Position numbers and translations under genes: made by a program. From JBBKXR01 sp037969585 (GTDB lineage Bacteria > Verrucomicrobiota > Verrucomicrobiia > Verrucomicrobiales > DEV007): a stretch of DNA of 6,391 bases. This document shows positions 5,859 to 6,391 of this stretch, piece after piece (the first letter of the stretch is position 1; each line of letters starts with the position of its first letter). The notes beneath the pieces were generated by a model. It saw only the letters and a list, made by a program, of their open reading frames with translations, was not told where the DNA came from and ran no database searches. The DNA lies in NCBI GenBank assembly GCA_037969585.1, contig JBBKXR010000013.1:1-6391 (forward strand). Reading direction: 5' to 3'.

Positions 5859-6391
5859 ATGTCTTCCAGTTCCTCCAGCCCCAAGCCCGTCACCGACGAT
5901 GCCACCTCCATGCATCGCGTCTGCCCCCTGTGCCAGCGTGACAATGCCGACGCAGCTGCCTCGCGCTGGTCACGTGACGAATGGATCATCAAAATTTGCA
6001 GCGACTGCACATTTCCCTACCTCGAAAACGCCCCCATTTACGAACGCCTGAAGGACGAATTCGCCTGGGAAAAAACCTCCGTGAAAGTCACCGCAGCTCG
6101 GCAAACGGCCGCCCCGGTGCGCACCGCCGTCAGTCGAGAAGTCAAAAAGATCAAGAGTCAGGTTTTTAAACGTCGCAAAATTCGCGACTTGGTTGTCGAG
6201 TCGCTCGCCAATTCAAAACTCAGCGGCCACCTGGTCGACGTCGGATGCGGTACTGGCAGCGCCTTGCAGAAAATCGCCATCGAACTGCGCGAGGCCGGAT
6301 ACGAAGTCACCCCGATTGGTATCGAGATTTCCGCCGAACTCGCCGCCAGTGCGCATAAGAAGTGCAAAAAGCTCAAGGGCCGCTGCCTGCA
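5859..6391 (+). CDS. SAM-dependent methyltransferase with N-terminal zinc-ribbon-like module, 3' end missing
   Basis: The frame opens at ATG 5859 and stays open to the window edge, giving 177 complete codons. After a Ser-rich start come two CxxC pairs, Cys22/Cys25 (CPLC) and Cys47/Cys50 (CSDC), a likely zinc ribbon. Motif I of class I SAM-binding domains follows as LVDVGCGTG at 125-133, and the next strand, PIGIEIS (152-158), ends in the acidic Glu156 expected to bind the SAM ribose. The remaining Rossmann motifs lie beyond the window. It should methylate some substrate using S-adenosylmethionine, but which cannot be told. Between the two modules lies a basic helical stretch (about 90-120, rich in Lys and Arg). 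There is no clear Shine-Dalgarno at 5859; Met18 at 5910 is an alternative start that still keeps the cysteines. Confidence 0.8.
   Translation, partial: MSSSSSSPKPVTDDATSMHRVCPLCQRDNADAAASRWSRDEWIIKICSDCTFPYLENAPIYERLKDEFAWEKTSVKVTAARQTAAPVRTAVSREVKKIKSQVFKRRKIRDLVVESLANSKLSGHLVDVGCGTGSALQKIAIELREAGYEVTPIGIEISAELAASAHKKCKKLKGRCL

Noticed and set aside
6158..6376. Minus-strand frame of 72 codons opposite the methyltransferase gene
   Set aside because: It is antisense to the SAM-binding motif region and has no supporting signal.

Overview
The window is a compact stretch of bacterial chromosome: GC-rich, C-ending codons, short intergenic gaps and mostly weak ribosome binding sites. The codon style, the bacterial PH-domain protein and the ABC-2 transporter fit a Gram-negative bacterium. 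A member of the Verrucomicrobiota/PVC group is my best guess, but this is an impression from style and gene types, since no marker gene is present. I see no insertion sequence, CRISPR array, tRNA or rRNA.

Layout. At 1-29 lies the first few codons of a gene leaving the window on the minus strand. An AT-rich spacer with likely promoter signals separates it from a plus-strand three-gene operon at 167-2791. The operon encodes an ABC ATPase, a six-helix ABC-2-type permease, and a membrane-anchored protein with two histidine-rich clusters whose start overlaps the permease stop (ATGA). Converging on it is a minus-strand gene for a small membrane protein with a bacterial PH (bPH2) domain (2835-3395). 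Divergent from that is a DUF72/YecE-family gene (to 4457), which has no ATG, GTG or TTG in frame between the PH gene and its first conserved motif. Its best start is a CTG preceded by a good Shine-Dalgarno. A 51-bp convergent spacer with a CCGTAG tandem repeat follows.

Next is a minus-strand pair: a small secreted basic protein (5376-5744) and, 12 nt downstream and in the same frame, a calcineurin-like metallophosphoesterase resembling the UDP-2,3-diacylglucosamine pyrophosphatase group (4509-5363). At the right edge a plus-strand methyltransferase gene with an N-terminal four-cysteine zinc-ribbon-like module starts at 5859 and runs off the window.

How the genes work together. Only the ABC trio forms a clear functional unit: ATPase, permease and a probably extracytoplasmic His-rich partner point to export or membrane processing linked to a transition metal, which is inference. 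The other genes look like independent housekeeping or envelope-related functions. Nothing here is proven to be a new system; the His-rich ABC-2 trio and the CTG-start DUF72 gene deserve the most attention.
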